Notes: generated from the letters alone by a model not told the origin. Positions 1 to 12,117 are shown, numbered from the stretch's first letter. The stretch is DNA of 64,000 nt from Eleusine coracana subsp. coracana (GCA_032690845.1 CM064417.1:23104808-23168807), one strand, 5' to 3'. Program-made: numbers and translations.

Positions 1-462
1 TTTAGAAGGAAATTAATGTTGTTGTGATCTCAGATGCTGACGTGGTTCAATCAAAAGTTTTCCTGATCTATTTTTAGGGAGAACTGTTGGAGGAGACAAG
101 AAAACTTCTTACTAATAATTTTTAGGCTGCTCTCCAAAACGTTTTTTTAGGATCAATTTTTTAAGAAGTTTTTTGAGATGCTCTCATAATGCAAAAAGAG
201 ATGACAACTTATAATGAAATGATTTGGTAGCTCTAGGTAATTTTCTAAACATTTTATACGGATTTATGATATTTTACTAAAAACGTTGGTAAGAAAAATG
301 TTGGCAACACCCATCCAGCTTCGTTCACCTCCCTTCTTTTCCAAAAAGGCTCCGCTTGGAGACGGGACCTAACAAAAAAGGCAAGTGAGGGGCAATAGAG
401 AGATTATAGTTCCTGCAGCCAACTGCCGAAGGCCGAGGTTAGCAATCCCCGAAATCGACCCG
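1..462 (+). promoter_or_regulatory. 5' flank and probable 5' UTR of the MEMO1-like gene
   Basis: This is the stretch upstream of the chosen MEMO1 start codon. The first 300 bases are AT-rich and show no coding sequence I can support. From about 300 it becomes more GC-rich and gene-proximal in character. A reading frame continues upstream of the ATG as far as position 385, but only from a GTG, so I treat that part as leader. I see no convincing TATA box at a useful distance. The promoter assignment rests only on position. Confidence 0.35.
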
Positions 463-3400
463 ATGGAACGCGTGAGAAGGGCTGCGCACGCCGGTTCTTG
501 GTACACCAACAATGGTATTTACCTGCCCGGCTCCATACCTACAGTTCCCCGATTCGATATGCTGTGGTTTGTTGCCATCTCCTTCAAGGGGAAGAGTTAG
601 GAATCTTTTATGCGATTGATTCTGTTATGCAAGTGATCGTTAGGAGATAGGTTCGATGGGATATCTTGAAATCGGCAGTTTTGCGGGTGTCTAGTTGCTT
701 CAGTCCAGTTGCGAGTCTATGGGTTTGATTAGTGTAGTCTCCTAAAGAGGGGAACGCGAATTGTGTTGACTTTGCATGGCTGTTGGCTACCAATTGAGAC
801 AATTTTACTAGATTTGTTTCCGCAATTCAGATGCTTTCATGTGAAATTCTGCCTCCTTTGACGAATGCAGTTGCTAAATTCAGATTCAGCGGAATCGAGT
901 GGAATCTATGTTTAATGAATTGGATAGACAATAATGTTGCAAGCCATCTATGTCTGTTCGATTAGAAAATATCAGTTACGTAACTGGTTTTGCATACAAA
1001 TAAAACAATTCATAGCGAACTTGCAAGTCATGAAAATTTTATAAGTTCTAATGAAAATGTTGAAATGCCGTGCAGATAGTGTTCCTTTTTTTTTTGTTTT
1101 TATTATTTCAATCTTATACTAGTTGCAGTTTATCACTTGATACAGTTGAGTATTTCCAGCTTAGTCATTGTTGCAGAAAAGCATAATCTTTACCCTAATC
1201 ATTAACAAGTAAAAATCTTGTTTCTTTTTGTTTTTGCATTCACCAACATAAGGATTTCCGTCCCCAAAATCCTCTTAAGAGGACATTAATATATTCTTTT
1301 CATTTGCAAACTTTGAAATTTGTCTGATCTAAAGACAGTCTACTTGGCTATACGAGGTATTGATGCCCTTAACTGTTAAGATGCATAATTGGCTTCATTC
1401 TACCATACAATAAGTTAACAACTACTTAGTGGGTTATAACAAGGACCAGACTGATACATACTCCATTCCTGAAATATTATGTCATTCCGACCAAAAAATC
1501 TGACCTTTGGCTAGTACAAAACTGATGTCAGGAGCGACATCAATTAACGAACAGAGGATTATAGTAAATTGTCTTTTGCTTTCAATTAATCATTTATTTA
1601 GCAACTAAAATTCTTCAAAGAAGCATTTGCACACAGTTCTTTTGCAATGCAGTTGGCAAATAAGATCAGTTAATCCTAATTGTTTATGGGGTTACCAATG
1701 TGTTCTTCTCTCTTTTTGTTATTGCATATTATTTATTATTTTGGATGCCATGTGTTAAAATCTATGTGTGCTCAAAATTAGCCAGAAAGCTTGATGAGGA
1801 ACTTGATATCTGGCTGAGGGAAGCTGGTCTAAACAAGTCTCCTGATATTAGGGCAGTAATTGCACCGTAAGTTTTGATTCATTATATGTTTTTGGAGTTA
1901 TAATGATTACTGTTCTGTTGTAACATGCTTTACTTTCCACTACAGCCATGCTGGTTATTCATACTCAGGACGTTGTGCAGCTTATGCTTTTGGAAATATC
2001 GATCCAACTAATATGTGAGTCCAGAGTTTTTTTCCTAACATTACAAGATCTATAACAACTCACTGTTCTTGTGTTTCTTGTTAATGCTTCACTATGAATG
2101 CTTTCATGTACCATGGGGAGATCTATGCGAAAAAAAAGCTGCATAGAGCTGAGATACAAATCCAGTATTCAGAGGCTTATGGAAGAACCAGGACTCAAGT
2201 CCTGGTTGGTTTGCCCAAAACTGCAAGCCACATAATGACAGGAACAGGATAATAGCACAAAAGGCATTATAATGTGTTCTCTTTTCTTCCTTTGTGTGAG
2301 CTTCTCCACTGTTGACCAATGCATTTGGCCATCTATTCTATTCTCGGTGCTACAGAGTACTGTTGCTAGTTTCTACCACTTCCATTACAAATAGAGATGC
2401 TGGGAGATCAACCACAAGCATTATGGCCTCCTCTGTCTTGAAGTGTTCCAACAGAAGGCTTATAATTTGTTGACTTGTTCTGTAACTCCTGATTATTCAG
2501 ACTCTTATGGCATAGATCAATACTCAACTCCCTAACGTAATTGGGACTCAAACTTCTGTTAATCCGTTAAGGATGAGGGCATGAATCTAATCCTAATCCT
2601 ACACTTCTATGGCACTCTTTCTTTGGTTGCACTGCTACCCTACTGCTCATGCATCTGCCAGCTGTCTTTGTATGTGCTAGCATCTTCTGCCATTTCATTA
2701 GGCCGCCATTTATGGAACTGCTCCCGATGACACCATGTTGCTACTGAGACTTCTGTTACAAAAGTTACATCCCTTTGTGAGAGTGTTAAGAGTGTTCCTT
2801 AGATGTTTCTTAATTGTTTGTCGATGTGACTTGTTCACAGAATGATAAACTGCAACAATCCAACATGATTGTTTGTTGTTCTGTTTTCATGCTCTCCAGC
2901 TTTTCTACTCTTATCTAATTGCCTTCCATGCCACCTACACGCCCAAGGTGCTCACAGCTGCTGGTTCAACATCTCCACAATCTTTTACTGCAACTTCTAC
3001 CAACAACTGCGGATATGCTCCTGATAAGTCCATGAACAACAATTTGTTGCCTCTTGTTAAATATAAATTGTTCAAACCTAATGTTTACTGTCATTGGTTG
3101 TTATGTGGGGACGAGTTTATTCTCGTCGGGATAAGCAGAAGGGTCCTCCTATGGCATCAAGTTAGTTAGCCACGGAGGAGTGCTTGCCAAGTTAAGAGTT
3201 TGTTCAGATATCAGGGAGTCTTAGTTAGGATTGAGTCATTCGTCAGTTCAGATTTATTGTAATTGGCTGGCTATATAAGCCTGGCGTGAGATTAATAAAG
3301 GGCAAGCATGTTTATCTACAACTCTATCTCTCTCTCCCTTCTCTCTTAAGTTGATGGGCGAGCAACAACCCTAGTTATCTCCTAGCCTCACCATAACATC

Positions 3401-6400
3401 TGGTATCAGCATCCAGGTGACTTTCCCACCCACCCTCTGCCGCCGCCATGTCTGACGACCCCAAGAAGAAAGTGGAGGGCACCGCCGATGACACGGCCGC
3501 CCTTCTCCAAGCTGTTCTCACCAAGCTCGATCGCCTTGATGTCGCGGAGGCCAAACTCGACGACCACCACGCCTCCATCAGCCGCCTTGAACAAACATCC
3601 TGGGACCTCATACTGGCCAACAGGACCTCGGGCGGCCACCAACACGACACCTTCGCCACAACTAATGGCCGTGGTTCCCACCAACGCGCACAAAATCGAT
3701 TTTCCCAAGTATGACGATCGCTCTGATCTGCTGTCATCCATCCATCAATGCGAGCAGTTTTTCAAGAGAAGGTTTGGCTTGCATCCATCCAACTCTCAGG
3801 ACCAGCGATGATCTGGTATATGCGAGTTGAGCGTGAGGATGGCACCCCTTCATGGCGTCGCTTCACCGAGCTCCTGAACCTTCAATTCGGGCCGCCTCTG
3901 TGTGCCAATCCACTGGGTGACCTTGTGGCATGCCGTCGCACAGGATCGGTGGCCAACTACGAGGAGTTCCTGTCGCTCCCAGCCCACGCAGGGCCACTCA
4001 CGTTCATCCTTCAGCCTCCTATGAGCATTGATGTCTAGATGCTAGGACCGCGTCCCTAGAAGTCACCATGAATTTGGCCCGATCATTGGAGATTCGTGAT
4101 CAAATAGTGGCCTCACAACAGCAGCGGCAACTTCAGCTTCACCAGCCCCAATGCCCAATGCGTGCCTCGTCCAGCCGTGGTGTTTTGCCACTCCCGGCGC
4201 CTGCATTGCGCCTGCCTACCCCGACACCGCAGGCCCAGCTACTGGGCCTGCCCATGACCACGACGGCAGTGGTGGCTGGACGTAATGTCCGCCGCCTCGC
4301 CTGTCGAGATGGAAGAACGTCACCGCTTGTGTCAATGCTACAATTGCGATGATAAGTATGTCCGTGGCCACAACAAAGTCTGCAAGCGCCTCTTTCTCCT
4401 CGAGCTGACAGAGGAGGATGACCCGGAGAACACCGCTTCAAACCCATCCGTACTACAGATTTCGCTACATGCCCTCACGGGCATCCAGAGCGGCGACACC
4501 ATGCAGGTCGGGGTTGGCATCTGCGACTGCACGCTCCATGCTCTCCTGGACTCGGGCTTGGCACGCATTCATCGCCGAGACTACTGCTGCTCGCCTCCTC
4601 ATTCCAATGTGCAGTAAGCACAATCTCTTCGCCACGATCGCCAATGGCGAGCGGGTGCGATGCCTGGGACTCTTCAAGAACACATGTTCTGCATCGACGA
4701 TGAGACTTTCAAAACGGACTTCTACACCCTGCCACTCGGCTGCTATGATATAATGCTGGGAAGCCAGTGGTTGGCTTCGTTGGGACCGATACTTTGGGAT
4801 TTTGGACAGCTTGTTATGTCCTTCTAGCACCAAGATCACCAAGTTGTTCTGCAAGGCTTGGCTGCACTGTCACCAGCCGCGGCGTACGCTGTTGACAGCC
4901 TGCTCGATCGCTTGCTCACCACCTTCACTGATGTCTTCGACTAGCCACAAGGGCTGCCACGTGCTGCCTGGCGCGACCCCGGTAGTTGTGCACCCATGTC
5001 GCTACCCAACGACACAGAAGGATGAACTCGAGCAACAATGTCGTGACATGGAAGACCGTGGCCTGATCCGCCACAGCCAGTCGGCGTACTCGTTGCCGGT
5101 ACTGCTTGTCAAGAAAGGAGATGGCAGCTGGCGCTTCTGTGTCAATTACAGGGCTCTCAATGACTTAATAGTAAAGGATAAGTTTCCAATACCAGTGGTG
5201 GATGAACTTTTGGATAAGCTACATGGCGCCAAGTTTTTCAGCAAGCTTGATCTCCGCTCGGGATACCACCAAGCGCGTATGCACCCTGATGATATTGAAA
5301 AGACAACATTCCGCACTCACGATGGCTTATATGAGTTCTTGATCATGCCATTGGCTTGACCAATGCACCAGCAACGTTCCAGGCATTGATGAATGATGTG
5401 CTCCGACCCTTCCTGCGCCAGTTCGTATTGGTGTTCTTCGATGATGTGATAATTTTCAGCCCCTCTTGGTCTGAGCACATGGTACATTTTCGCATAGTAA
5501 CCATGCGCTCTCACCAGTTGTTCCTCAAGCGCTCCAAATATTCTTTTGGTACCACATCTATGGCCTACTTGGGTCATGTCATCTCAGTAGTCGGCGTCAC
5601 CATGGATGAAGGCAAAGTTCAAGCAGTGGTGGACTGGCCAACACCATGATCCGTCCGAGCCTTGCGAGGTTTCCTTGGTCTTGCTGGTTACTACCACAAA
5701 TTCATTAGCAACTTTGGCATTATCGCATCACCACTGACCCAGCTGCTCAAGGAGGCATTTGCATGGTCTCCGGCTACCGACACGACGTTCCAGATGCTCA
5801 AGGACTCCCTCACCACAGCCCCAGTCCTCCGCTTGCCAGATTTCGAGCAGTTGTTCATCATCGAGTGTGATGCATCAGGCACCAGGTTTGGCGCAGTTCT
5901 TCACCATGGCAGTGGCCCAATCGCCTTCTTCAGCAAGCCCGTGGTGCCACGCCATCACGCCCTCGCCGCATATGAGCGCGAGGTGATGGCTTGGTGCACA
6001 CCGTGCGCCACTAGCGCCAATATCTTTGCGGCAGGCGTTTCGTTGTCCGCACCGACCACTACAGTCTCAAGTTTCTACTGGATCAGCGACTTGTGACGAT
6101 TCCTCAACACCACTGGGTAAGCAAGCTTTTGGGATTTGACTTTGCAGTAGAATACAAGACAGGACACACCAACATCGTGACCGATGCCCTGTCATGCCGC
6201 ATCGCAGACCAGGGCGAGTTGTGCGCCTTGTCCTCCCCAAGCTTCGACATCATGACCGAAATCAAGGACGCGGCGTCATCTGATCCCGCGCTGGTAGCCC
6301 TCGCCGAGCAAGATACAGCAGGTCAGTTGGCGGCATCGTGGGCCTTGCACGACGGCTTGGTCACGTACAACGGCTGGGTCTATATTCCACCGGACTCTCC

Positions 6401-9400
6401 GCTGCTACCGGCGCTGCTGACAGCCAGCCATACGGGTGGCCACGAAGTTGTTCAGAAGACGCTACAACGTTTTCGCCGTGACTTCCACACGCCTAATGCT
6501 AGGTCCCTGGTGCAAGACTTCATCAAGAATTGCTCTATCTGTCAGCAAAACAAATCGGATCATCTCCATCCTGTTGGGTTGCTCCTGCCTCAACCTGTTC
6601 CCAGTCAAGTTTGGGTAGATGTTGCCCTGGACTTCATTGAAGGGCTGCCCAAGGTCGGTGGCAAGACTGTTATCCTCACTGTGGTGGACCGTCTATCCAA
6701 ATACGCGCATTTCATATCCTTGACGCATCCCTACACAGCTGAATCAGTGGCATGGGTCTTTTATTCTGAGATTGTGCGCCTCCATGGCATTCCTGAGTCT
6801 CTGGTGTCTGACTGCAACCCGGTGTTTACCTCTGCATTCCGGCAGGCTCTCTTAAGGCAACCGGATCCAAGCTCCACGTCTTCAGCCTTTCACCCGCAAC
6901 CAGATGGACAGTTGGAAGCAGTTAACAAGGCTATTGGCATGTACCTATGCTGTATGACATGAGACAGACCAAGGAATTGGGTTCGCTGGCTTCCCTTGGC
7001 AGAATACACATACAACACATCTTTTAATACAACACTCCATTCAAGCTGGTGTATGGTCGTGACCCTCCTTGGCGGGTGACATCTGAGTGGTAGCAGTAGC
7101 ACAAACTATGACAGAGCGTGATGCTTTTCTAGAAGATGCGCGCTATAGGCTGGAGCAGGCACAACAGCATGCTAAGTCCATCTATGATCGCTCTCATCGG
7201 GAGGTTTCTTTTGAGGTCGGCGATTGGGTATGGGTTCGCCTTCAACAGCGCCCTATTGCATCAATAGTTGCACATGCTAATCGCAAGCTGAGTCCGTGCT
7301 TCTTTGGCCCTTACCGCATTATCGCTAAGTCAACGATGTTGCCTACCGGTTGGAACTGTCGCCTCGTGCTCGTATCCACGATGTCTTTCATGTGGGTCTC
7401 CTGAAGAAATTTGTGGGTTCTCCACCTGATGCACCACCAGCCTTGCCGCCTATTTCGTATGGTGCAGTTGAACCTGAACCAGAATCTGCTCTTAACCCAC
7501 GTCTTAACAGGGATGTTTGTCAGATCCTGGTTCAGTGGCGTGGTCAGCCGTCCTCGTCAACTTGGTGGGAGGACTTTGCAGAGTTCCAGTGGCGCTATCC
7601 CAATTTCCAGCTTGAGGACAAGTTGCTTGTCGAGGAGGGAAGTGATGTTATGTGGGGATGAGTTTATTCTCGTCGGGATAAGCAGATGGGTCCTCCTGTG
7701 GCATCAGGTTAGTTAGCCACGGAGGAGTGCTTGTCAAGTTAAGAGTTTGTTCAGATATCAGGGAGTCTTAGTTAGGATTGAGTCATTCGTTAGTTCAGAT
7801 TTATTGTAATTGGCTGGCTATATAAGCAGGTGGCGTGTGGGTGTTCACAAGGGAGAGAGCAGGTGGGTTTGAGAAGCAGGAAGTGAGCGCAGAGGGTAGC
7901 AAGGAATGATTGGCAAGGGACTGCTGTCGTCGCCGAGAGCGGAGGAAGGTTCCGCCACGGCGACCGAAGTCATCCTCGCCAACAGGGAAGCTATATTCTT
8001 CGATGATCCCTAATACAAACTAATTCGCCAACCTTTATAGTCAGGCGGCACAACTCAGTTGAACTAATTCCTGAAACAAAGCAACTAACTGACCCTTATC
8101 TTATGTAAACCTCCCTGTTTATTCTCCAGCGCTGAACTGAACTCTAGCCACGTTCTGTGGCCCTGTTGCGGCTCTGGTACTGCTTCCCGATGAATGAGTC
8201 CATAACATCAATCAGCACAACGGCTTCACTTCTTTCATCTTGGACTATTGCTGCAAGCAGCCTGCTGATCTTTGTGCAGCAGCACCGAAGACAATCTATC
8301 TTATCGTCATGGGAATATCAAAGTTTGCAGCCATGGCCTCCACCACAGCTCGAGGGCGAGCTGTCTTTGAAGGACAGAGGAGATGTTATGACCAGGCTTT
8401 TTGGGCCATATTACTGTAGCTCCGCGGGTACTGTAGCTCCACCCTTACTTAGCCCTCAAGTTAGGTTAATTAGAGATAAGGCTAGTTGGTTAGGGCCGGC
8501 TCTATATAAAGAGAGTCACTGCAGTTAATTCAATCAAACAATCAATCAATGAACAACAATTCTCCCAATTCCCCAGTGTCTCCCAAGCTATAGGCAAAGC
8601 ATAAGGCCTAATTATCCTCCCCATTACATGTTTCCATATACGTGTCTCATTCTACAAATCTAGCAGTTTCTGAAAGATGTACTACTGTGTTAGTGTTACT
8701 AATGGGTTCTATTTTTCTGATTCACCCTTTATCCTATTAACTGTCTTGTACCTAATTTTCTTTGCATGTGACTCAGTTCTCGGGTGTTTCTGCTTGGTCC
8801 TTCTCATCACTACTACACTCCAAAATGTGCTTTAACCAGGGCTACTGTCTATAGCACCCCTATTGGGGATTTGCCTGTAGACCAAGAAGGTGGATGCTTT
8901 GATTTTTTTTCATCCTAATTATACATAATAATCAATCAACTAAGTTTTACTAAGAATGCATATTTTTTTGTGTTACCAGTATGCTCTATATTATTTCCCC
9001 TGTGTTATACTGCTATATTAGGTCTTGTACTCTGATTTTGTGTGTAATAGCAATTTTTACCTGCTAGAAAGTTCCCTAGGATGGTATGCCAGGCCACTAG
9101 TATTGGTGGTATTGATGCCTGGAAGCTTCGACTGATTCCAGTGTACAATACAACATAATCAATAGTAGAGGAACTGTAAACAACAGTTTGGATTCTCCAC
9201 ATTTTGGAATTCTTATCTTGTACGTATAGTCAGGTCAGTACGCATCATGAGAGATTTCCAGATATTTGTCCTATCTAACCAGTAGCTTGAATATATGTCA
9301 ACAATGAAAAGCACATAATCTGCCAACCTGTTGGTTAATCCTGCATATGCATGATAAGGTCATTGATGTATCTAGTTAGTCATGTTTCTAGCTTGTATTA

Positions 9401-11969
9401 TCATCAAGCAAAATGTCCAATCAAACCAGTAGCTTTTTCAATGAGATCATTCCATTTTGCGAACTCTTTGTGAACATTTTAATACGTTCTTACGTGGTCG
9501 CTGTGGAACTCAATGCATCATGAAAGTTTGAATCTAAATATACTCTTGATTTCCAACTTTGCAGTCATCGAGGAACTCAGTGCTACTGGAAAGTTTGAAT
9601 TTATGGACCTTAGTGTAGATGAAGCTGAACATAGCATGGAAATGCATCTGCCCTACCTTGCTAAAGTGTTTCAGGGGTAAAGTCTTTGTTAATATTTTTG
9701 TATCCATTTAGTATTCTTCTTGAAATACTACTCTGAATCGGTATGCGTACTTATTATTCATTTTTCCATGTTGATTTGACAGCACAACTGTGAAAGTTGT
9801 CCCTATCCTTGTTGGTGCCCTTAGCTCTCAATCTGAAGCCATGTATGGACAACTGCTCTCTAAATATGTTGATGATCCGAAGAACTTCTTTTCAGTGTCG
9901 TCAGATTTCTGTCATTGGGGATCCCGGTAAGTGATCAACATTTTGTATCTTATTAGTCTGTTTTTATCTTGTATTATCACTGAGCAAAATGTCACAAATT
10001 ATGTATCTTGTGTGCATGTCCTTAACGTATGATGTGCAGGGCCCATCGATCGGCCTTACCTGTCCACCATCACCCCTTAATTGCCTATAGAAACAATCAC
10101 ATCCACTATTATCTGATGATGAGTAAGGGTAAAGGCAAATGACAAACTCTAAAACTCACCACTGTTGTTCTGTAGCCACAATCTTTAATAATAGGGAAAT
10201 TTGTCTGTAGTACACACTTTAATGTTGATTTTGTCTCCTGGACACTGGATCGTTTCTTTTGGTCTCGTAGACACTGAAAAAATGCACCTTTTGTCTGCAG
10301 GACACGATAGCGACAAAAGTGACTATTTTTAAATTTTTTATCTTAATGTATAAAACACATTGGAACTTGAAATTTGGCACAAGCATACATTCCTAAATTT
10401 CCTATACATGCAATTTTTTTCATATTTATTGCTGATTGTTTACATAACTTTTTTACTAATAAAATATTTATTTTTAAAATTAAACTATGCAAACAATTGG
10501 TAAAAAATCAAGAAAAAATCACATGAACATAAAATGCAACAATGTAACATTGTGCCAAATTTCAAGTTTCAATGTGTTTTGTACATTAAGATAAAAAATT
10601 TAAAAATAGTCACTTTTGTCGCTATAGTGTCCTGCAGACAAAAGGCGCATTTTTTCAGTGTCTACGAGACCAAAAGAAACGATCCAGTGTCCAGGAGACA
10701 AAATCAACATTGAAGTGTATCCTACAGACAAATTTCCCTTAACAATAAGTGAGACAGGGACCAGGTGAGCCTGACAAGTAGCCGCCAAGGTATAAGATGG
10801 TCTCAAGATGATTATATTATCGCTGGCGTCTTGCAATTGATTATATGAGAATTCATGAGAAATGTGATGAGAAACTGGGAAAAAGTACCTGAGAGGAGTA
10901 GAATAATTAGGCTAAAAAATGTGGAGATCATCACAGAATATTGTCACAAGACTTTTTTGAAGTATATCCACGTTTATGTTACGGCTACTTGTTAATGTCA
11001 AAGTGTTTGTGAAAAAAAAGGTACAATGGTTTTCGTACTGTTGTCTCAAAAAAAAAAGGTTAGTAGTGGATTTTATTTTTGGCATGACATTGTCATCTTT
11101 ATCTCAGATCATTCACAAGCTGTTGCGTGGTGGTTCGCACCAGTCTTCTGACATACATATTTCACTTGTCGGACCTAATACGTATGTCTAAGAAATGAGT
11201 TATACAGCTTTTATAATTTTCAAGTATAAATTTAAATGGAGTTAGATAGATGTTAGAGGACACTGTTTCCATAATAAGCGAATAATGTGGTCCTGATCCA
11301 CATTTATACATGCCTGTCAATCAAATCTCTTGTTATCAGATTAAAGTATTTATTGTATAAAGGCTAGTTCAACATGCATATTTTGGCTCACGAGGATTTG
11401 TTGTAAAAACACCAGGAGCAACAAGGTTATCTAGGGTAATTTCACAATCCTATGGGGTTTGGGATAACTTATTTATCCCTTGACCCGCTACAGAACTGTT
11501 TATTGTTTATTTGTTCAACGTCTGGTTGGAAGCAATAATTATGTTAATCATGTTTTCACATCAGGTTTAGTTATACATACTATGATAAGAAACATGGTGC
11601 AATTCATAAATCTATCGAGGCCTTGGACCATATGGGCATGGAGATCATAGAGACTGGTGACCCTGATGCATTCAAACAGTATCTGCAGGAGTACGAGAAC
11701 ACCATTTGTGGACGCCACCCCATCAGTGTTTTCCTTCATGTAAGTGACTTTGTTTGGCGATGCCTGATTAATGCTTTTCTTTTGCGGTTTCCTTTATCCA
11801 CTTTGCATTATATTCCCTTCAGATGCTGAAACATTGCTCGACGAAGATGAAGATTGGTTTCATTCGATATGAGCAATCTAGCCAGTGCAAAAGCATGAGG
11901 GACAGCAGTGTGAGTTACGCGTCGGCAGCAGCGAAGGTCGATAAATCAGGGGAAGAGAAGAAAGATTGA
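463..11969 (+). CDS. MEMO1: MEMO1 family protein, eight exons
   Basis: Exons are 463-514, 1782-1866, 1946-2014, 8777-8889, 9565-9676, 9783-9926, 11565-11739 and 11823-11969. All introns are GT..AG, and the joined length is 897 bases, giving 298 codons plus TGA, close to the roughly 297 residues of animal and plant MEMO1. The start is the ATG giving MERVRRAAHAGSWYTNN. Family landmarks follow in order: APHAGYSYSG, FLLGPSHHYYTPK, the MEMHLPY stretch, DFCHWG, and TICGRHP near the C-terminus. MEMO1 belongs to a fold related to class III extradiol dioxygenases. The animal protein works in ErbB2 and cell-motility signalling and has been linked to copper or iron handling; the plant role is little known. 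Its His and Cys positions (the APHAG and SHH histidines and the TICGRH cysteine) are present. Intron 3 is 6762 bp because of retroelement insertions. Exon 7 ends with a His codon where I recall Ser in grass relatives. It converges with the AP-3 delta gene. Confidence 0.93.
515..1781 (+). other. intron 1 of the MEMO1-like gene
   Basis: The intron is 1267 bp, with donor G|GTATTT after the Asn-Asn codons and acceptor TTAG before CCAGAAAGC. It is AT-rich in its second half. A weak Stowaway-like word (tactccattcctg) occurs near 1459, but no second terminus was found. No gene is visible in it. Confidence 0.85.
3099..3398 (+). repeat. 5' LTR of the Reina-like element
   Basis: The LTR starts TGTTATGTGGGGA and ends CCATAACA. 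It contains a TATA box (ctatataagc, about 3270). It is followed after two bases by the primer binding site. Bases 3099-3280 match 7646-7828 with only a few differences, but the portion after the TATA box does not match the right-hand LTR. Confidence 0.85.
3401..3410 (+). other. primer binding site of the Reina-like element
   Basis: The sequence TGGTATCAGC directly follows the LTR. It matches the start of the plant initiator tRNA-Met-type PBS (TGGTATCAGAGC) for nine bases before diverging, so it is slightly decayed. Confidence 0.75.
3448..4400 (+). pseudogene. gag remnant of the Reina-like element
   Basis: The ATG at 3448 opens a protein with heptad-like Leu/Asp-rich text (LTKLDRLDVAEAKLDDHH), as in Reina gags. 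The frame breaks near 3710 and continues in other frames with retrotransposon gag text (WYMRVEREDGTPSWRRFTEL). A CCHC-type knuckle of the form C-X2-C-X7-H-X3-C (CYNCDDKYVRGHNKVC) is encoded at about 4335-4385. Several shifts make it non-functional. Confidence 0.8.
4401..7661 (+). pseudogene. pol remnant of the Reina-like element (PR-RT-RNase H-IN-chromodomain)
   Basis: A protease stub (HALLDSGL, near 4545) is cut by a frameshift. RT is readable from about 4990 to 5649, with LDLRSGYHQ, then a stop at 5357, then the catalytic FFDDVIIFS box near 5435. RNase H follows at 5662-6180 (IIECDASGTRFGAVL). Integrase covers 6181-7100 with a CSICQQNKSDHLHP zinc-finger portion, the ALDFIEGLPK stretch and VVDRLSKYAHFI; the second acidic site reads VSDCNPVF. 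A chromodomain-like end (ILVQWRGQPSSSTWWED) lies at about 7530-7580. Stops and shifts between domains rule out activity. Confidence 0.85.
7646..8207 (+). repeat. 3' LTR of the Reina-like element, with different R/U5
   Basis: A purine-rich tract (gaggagggaagtga) precedes TGTTATGTGGGGA at 7646. The first 183 bases match the left LTR almost perfectly. After tatataagc the sequence becomes unrelated to the left LTR, running through gactgctgtcgtcgcc and ending GTCCATAACA at 8207. The shared terminal word CATAACA makes this a credible LTR end, so this LTR is about 562 bp against 300 bp on the left. Confidence 0.65.
8208..8600 (+). mobile_element. second gypsy fragment: 3' internal end plus partial LTR
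   Basis: Bases 8208-8384 encode text like the end of a Reina polyprotein (WPPPQLEGELSLKDRGDV), followed by a purine tract and a new LTR start, TGTTATGACCAGGC, at 8387. A TATA box (ctatataaag) lies near 8502. The LTR end is not clear; sequence looks like ordinary intron again by about 8600. It is a fragment of a related but distinct family. Confidence 0.55.
9927..11564 (+). other. intron 6 of the MEMO1-like gene
   Basis: The intron is 1638 bp, with donor GTAAGT at 9927 and acceptor ATCAG ending at 11564. It contains the foldback element at 10194-10738. The remainder is AT-rich with no supported coding content. Confidence 0.85.
10194..10738. mobile_element. foldback Mutator-like MITE
   Basis: The first roughly 200 bases of this 545-bp segment return as their reverse complement in the last 200. 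The left terminus GGGAAATTTGTCTGTAG is matched exactly at the right end, and the arms extend through the atcgtttcttttggtctcgt stretch and beyond. The flanks are TTAATAATA (10185-10193) and TTAACAATA (10739-10747), a 9-bp direct repeat with one mismatch. Long TIRs plus a 9-bp target duplication are the Mutator superfamily pattern. No transposase is encoded. Confidence 0.8.
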
Positions 11970-12117
11970 GCGAGTTGGGGTTTGTTTGGTGGTCGAAAAA
12001 TCTTAGTGTAACGTGTGATTGGCTTGCGCTGGAGCTGTCTGTCAAACTTTGTAATAACAAGCCCTTGCTGAAGGCCGGTCATTGCACCAAGCAGATACTG
12101 GAAACTAGAGAATTATA

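Larger units (their letters stand above)
3099..8207 (+). mobile_element. Ty3/gypsy retrotransposon, Reina-like, degenerate
   Basis: The element lies in sense orientation in intron 3 of the MEMO1 gene. Order: 5' LTR (3099-3398), tRNA-Met-type PBS (3401-3410), gag with a zinc knuckle, protease remnant, RT, RNase H, integrase, C-terminal chromodomain-like segment, purine-rich tract, 3' LTR. The short length (about 5 kb), gag knuckle style and integrase text resemble the chromovirus Reina lineage. At least five frame breaks make it non-autonomous: gag/3710, protease/4600, RT/5358, RNase H/6096 and integrase/6962. The 5 bases before the left end (ttggt) are not repeated after 8207, so I could not confirm a target duplication. 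Confidence 0.85.
2015..8776 (+). other. intron 3 of the MEMO1-like gene, expanded by retroelements
   Basis: The donor GTGAGT at 2015 and the acceptor CTCAG ending at 8776 are intact, and the split Ile codon is restored across them. The first kilobase (2015-3098) is AT-rich, non-coding intron sequence with nothing I recognise. From 3099 to about 8600 it is gypsy-derived. The last 170 bases are normal intron. Transcription and insertion are both on the plus strand, so the element LTRs could supply cryptic polyadenylation signals in sense orientation. Confidence 0.85.

Noticed and set aside
2104..2319. Minus-strand 71-codon frame in MEMO1 intron 3
   Set aside because: It is short, has no family text and lies in intron sequence.
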